Positions 6,040 to 7,683 of a stretch of 7,683 bases of DNA are shown here, one piece after another. A model generated the notes under the pieces. It did not search any database. It worked only from the letters and a program-made list of their open reading frames with translations, and had not been told where the DNA came from. Within the stretch, counting starts at the first letter, position 1. The number at the start of each line of letters is the position of its first letter. This DNA comes from Opitutia bacterium (GTDB lineage: Bacteria > Verrucomicrobiota > Verrucomicrobiia > Opitutales > UBA953). Where the stretch lies: positions 1,984 to 9,666 of the forward strand of contig DNHH01000015.1 of the NCBI GenBank assembly GCA_003485955.1. Direction: 5' to 3'. The translations under genes were made by a program, and so were the position numbers.

Positions 6040-7424
6040 GACTGCGAGCGTTTCCATTCTTCACGGAATGATTTTTTAGGTGCCTCCGGCAACTCGCGAC
6101 TTTTCAACCAAGTGCTTAGATACGGCAGGGGGAGTTTTTTGAGTAGGGGTAATGTCGCTCTGAAAGCTTTTCCTCCCAAAGCAAAAAGTTTGGGCCGGCC
6201 AATGACCCAGCCAAAGACGTCATGAAATAGACGATCGAAGAGGCTTACGTGTGCCAAGACAGCGTTACGCCGATTATGCAAAAGGTGATGGTGTAAATCA
6301 ATCCGGACAGGACATGCCTCTGTACATGCGCCACAAAGAGAGGATGCCCCTGACAGGTGATTCCATTGCTGCAGTCCGCGCAGGTGAGGCGTTAGCACCG
6401 AACCGATAGGGCCTTGGTAGGTCGTTCCGTAAGCAAAGCCACCGATATTTTTGAAAATCGGGCAAACGTTGAGGCAGGCACCACAACGGATACAATGTAA
6501 GGCATCGCGCTGTTCAGGGTCAGCGAGTAACGACGTACGTTTATTATCAAGCAGAACAATGTGAAATTCAGAAGGGCCATCGGGTTCGCCTGGCTGACGT
6601 GGGCCGGCATAGAGCGTGTTATAGCACGTCATCGGCTGACCTGCGCCAGCAGTCGCTAGCATCGGTAGAAGCACCGCGAGGTCATCCAATCGCTCAACAA
6701 CCTTCTCGATACCTGCTAAGGCGATATGAACGCGTGGTAAGGCACAGGTTAAACGCGCATTGCCCTCATTTTCCGTGATCGAAATCTGACCTGTTTCGGC
6801 AATAAGGAAGTTTGCGCCCGAGATACCTACGTCCGCATCGACATAAAGCTGCCGGAGGTGTCGACGGGCAATCATCGTCAATTCTTCAGGACTATCTGTC
6901 GCCGCTGTTCCGAGATGCTTGGTAAATAATTCGCTGATGGCTTCCCGCTTCAGGTGCATACACGGGAAAACAAAGTGGAAAGGTGGCTCCTTGCGAAGTT
7001 GCTGAATGAATTCGCCGAGATCGCTCTCAACTACGCCATAGCCTTCAGCTTCGAGTGCATCGTTGAGATGGATCTCCTCAGTGGTCATGCACTTTGACTT
7101 GATGATAGCCTTGGCCCCAGCATCACGACAGATTTTCGAAATAATCTCACGTGCTTCGGCGCTATCGCGAGCCCAGTGAATTTTCCCGCCATTACGCTCA
7201 AATTTGGTCGCGAAGGTCGTCAGCGTGCGGTCTAGACGATTAACGGCGTTCCACTTAGCCATCGCAGCAGCATCACGAGCCTGTTCCCAGTCGCGATAGC
7301 GTGCTTTTTGCACATCACGACTGACATAATACCCACCCAATGCCTGACGGAGGAAGCCACGCTGTGCGACGTTGTCGGTTGCGACCTGAGCATCGCTTAA
7401 AAACTGACTACGCGGAGTGCTCAT
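6036..7424 (-). CDS. lutB: LutB, iron-sulfur LUD-domain subunit of L-lactate oxidation system
   Basis: Iron-sulfur subunit of the LutABC system, 462 residues (Bacillus LutB is of similar length). It combines an N-terminal LUD domain with two ferredoxin-like cysteine motifs. In the LUD part I see KCMTTEEIHLN (111-121), GYGVVESDLGEFIQQLRKEP (128-147) and GISGANFLIAETGQI with ENEGNARL (200-224). The first cluster motif is C311-x2-C314-x2-C317-x3-C321-P. The second is C364-x2-C367-x3-C371-P, whose fourth ligand must come from elsewhere, as in relatives. Two 4Fe-4S clusters are expected to pass electrons from lactate oxidation. At 154-157 the sequence reads PCMH where I would expect PAIH, an apparent variation worth aligning. 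The start ATG overlaps the lutA stop (ATGA, 7421-7424) and the stop overlaps the lutC start, so translational coupling is likely. No well-spaced Shine-Dalgarno precedes the ATG. A propionate- or glycolate-type ferredoxin protein is unlikely given the LUD domain. Confidence 0.95.
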   Translation of the reverse strand: MSTPRSQFLSDAQVATDNVAQRGFLRQALGGYYVSRDVQKARYRDWEQARDAAAMAKWNAVNRLDRTLTTFATKFERNGGKIHWARDSAEAREIISKICRDAGAKAIIKSKCMTTEEIHLNDALEAEGYGVVESDLGEFIQQLRKEPPFHFVFPCMHLKREAISELFTKHLGTAATDSPEELTMIARRHLRQLYVDADVGISGANFLIAETGQISITENEGNARLTCALPRVHIALAGIEKVVERLDDLAVLLPMLATAGAGQPMTCYNTLYAGPRQPGEPDGPSEFHIVLLDNKRTSLLADPEQRDALHCIRCGACLNVCPIFKNIGGFAYGTTYQGPIGSVLTPHLRGLQQWNHLSGASSLCGACTEACPVRIDLHHHLLHNRRNAVLAHVSLFDRLFHDVFGWVIGRPKLFALGGKAFRATLPLLKKLPLPYLSTWLKSRELPEAPKKSFREEWKRSQS

Positions 7425-7683
7425 GAGTCGTTAGCGAGAACCTCTGAGAGGTGTAAGGTGCGGATAGCCTTACCTTCCCGCGTGAGGTATCCCCCAATTT
7501 GGAGAAGGCAGGATGGGTCAGACGAAACAATGATATCAGCACCGGAACGAACAAGAGCGTCGCACTTCACTTGTGCCATCGCCGTTGAGATCATTGGGAA
7601 TTTTACCGAAAACATCCCCCCGAAGCCGCAACAGGTCTCTGCCTCTTCAGATTCGATAAGGGTGAGGCCCTTGACCGATCGCA
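7421..7683 (-). CDS. lutA: LutA, CCG-domain subunit of L-lactate oxidation system, 5'-truncated by window edge
   Basis: C-terminal 86 residues of LutA; the frame is open to the right edge, so the apparent ATG at 7615 is internal and not the start. LutA has two cysteine-rich CCG domains like those of heterodisulfide reductase and the glycolate oxidase iron-sulfur subunit. Only the second is visible here: ETCCGFGGMFSVKFP (CCG codons at 7625-7633) followed by SSDPSCLLQIGGYL, which supplies the later conserved cysteine. Both motifs are typical of LutA/YkgE. The normal length is about 240 residues, so roughly 150 residues and the operon promoter lie outside the window. It is first in the visible lutA-lutB-lutC order, and its TGA overlaps the lutB ATG by four bases. 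The CCG domain alone could also come from GlpC or GlcF, but adjacency to lutB and lutC settles the call. Confidence 0.93.
   Translation of the reverse strand, partial: RSVKGLTLIESEEAETCCGFGGMFSVKFPMISTAMAQVKCDALVRSGADIIVSSDPSCLLQIGGYLTREGKAIRTLHLSEVLANDS

Noticed and set aside
7421..7615. Short stand-alone gene starting at the ATG at 7615
   Set aside because: The frame continues to the window edge and encodes the CCG motif of LutA just upstream, so this ATG is an internal methionine.

Overview
The window is almost entirely protein-coding and carries six genes in two convergent blocks. Three genes read rightward from the left edge: a 5'-truncated biosynthetic arginine decarboxylase (speA), a large exported multidomain protein with a C-terminal azurin-like blue-copper domain, and a small exported YHYH-family protein. 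Three genes read leftward from the right edge: lutA (truncated by the edge), lutB and lutC of the LUD-type L-lactate oxidation system. I see no tRNA, rRNA, CRISPR array, insertion sequence or phage gene, and no gene-free stretch over 45 bp.

Organism: a bacterium of moderate GC. The large protein combines a DUF6797-like N-terminal region, a sorbosone-dehydrogenase/NHL-like beta-propeller and a cupredoxin. To my knowledge that style of secreted protein is most typical of Verrucomicrobiota and Planctomycetota. A speA encoding the long-form (SpeA-type) enzyme next to a complete-looking lutABC operon fits an Opitutae-like Verrucomicrobiota, but this is inference and not a taxonomic call.

Layout: speA runs from the left edge to 1787. 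A 44-bp gap follows, then the propeller-azurin gene (1832-4387). After a 42-bp gap with a small hairpin comes the YHYH gene (4430-5353). Five bases later the opposite-strand lutC stop begins. lutC-lutB (6036-6039) and lutB-lutA (7421-7424) each overlap by the four bases ATGA, the usual mark of a translationally coupled operon.

How they work together: LutA, LutB and LutC are expected to form a cytoplasmic iron-sulfur enzyme system that oxidises L-lactate to pyruvate. SpeA converts arginine to agmatine for polyamine synthesis. The two exported proteins are probably co-transcribed. The first carries a full set of type 1 copper ligands (His762, Cys830, His835, Met839) and the second a conserved His-rich YHYH motif. 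A shared extracytoplasmic redox or metal role is the least explained and most interesting possibility here, but it remains a hypothesis.
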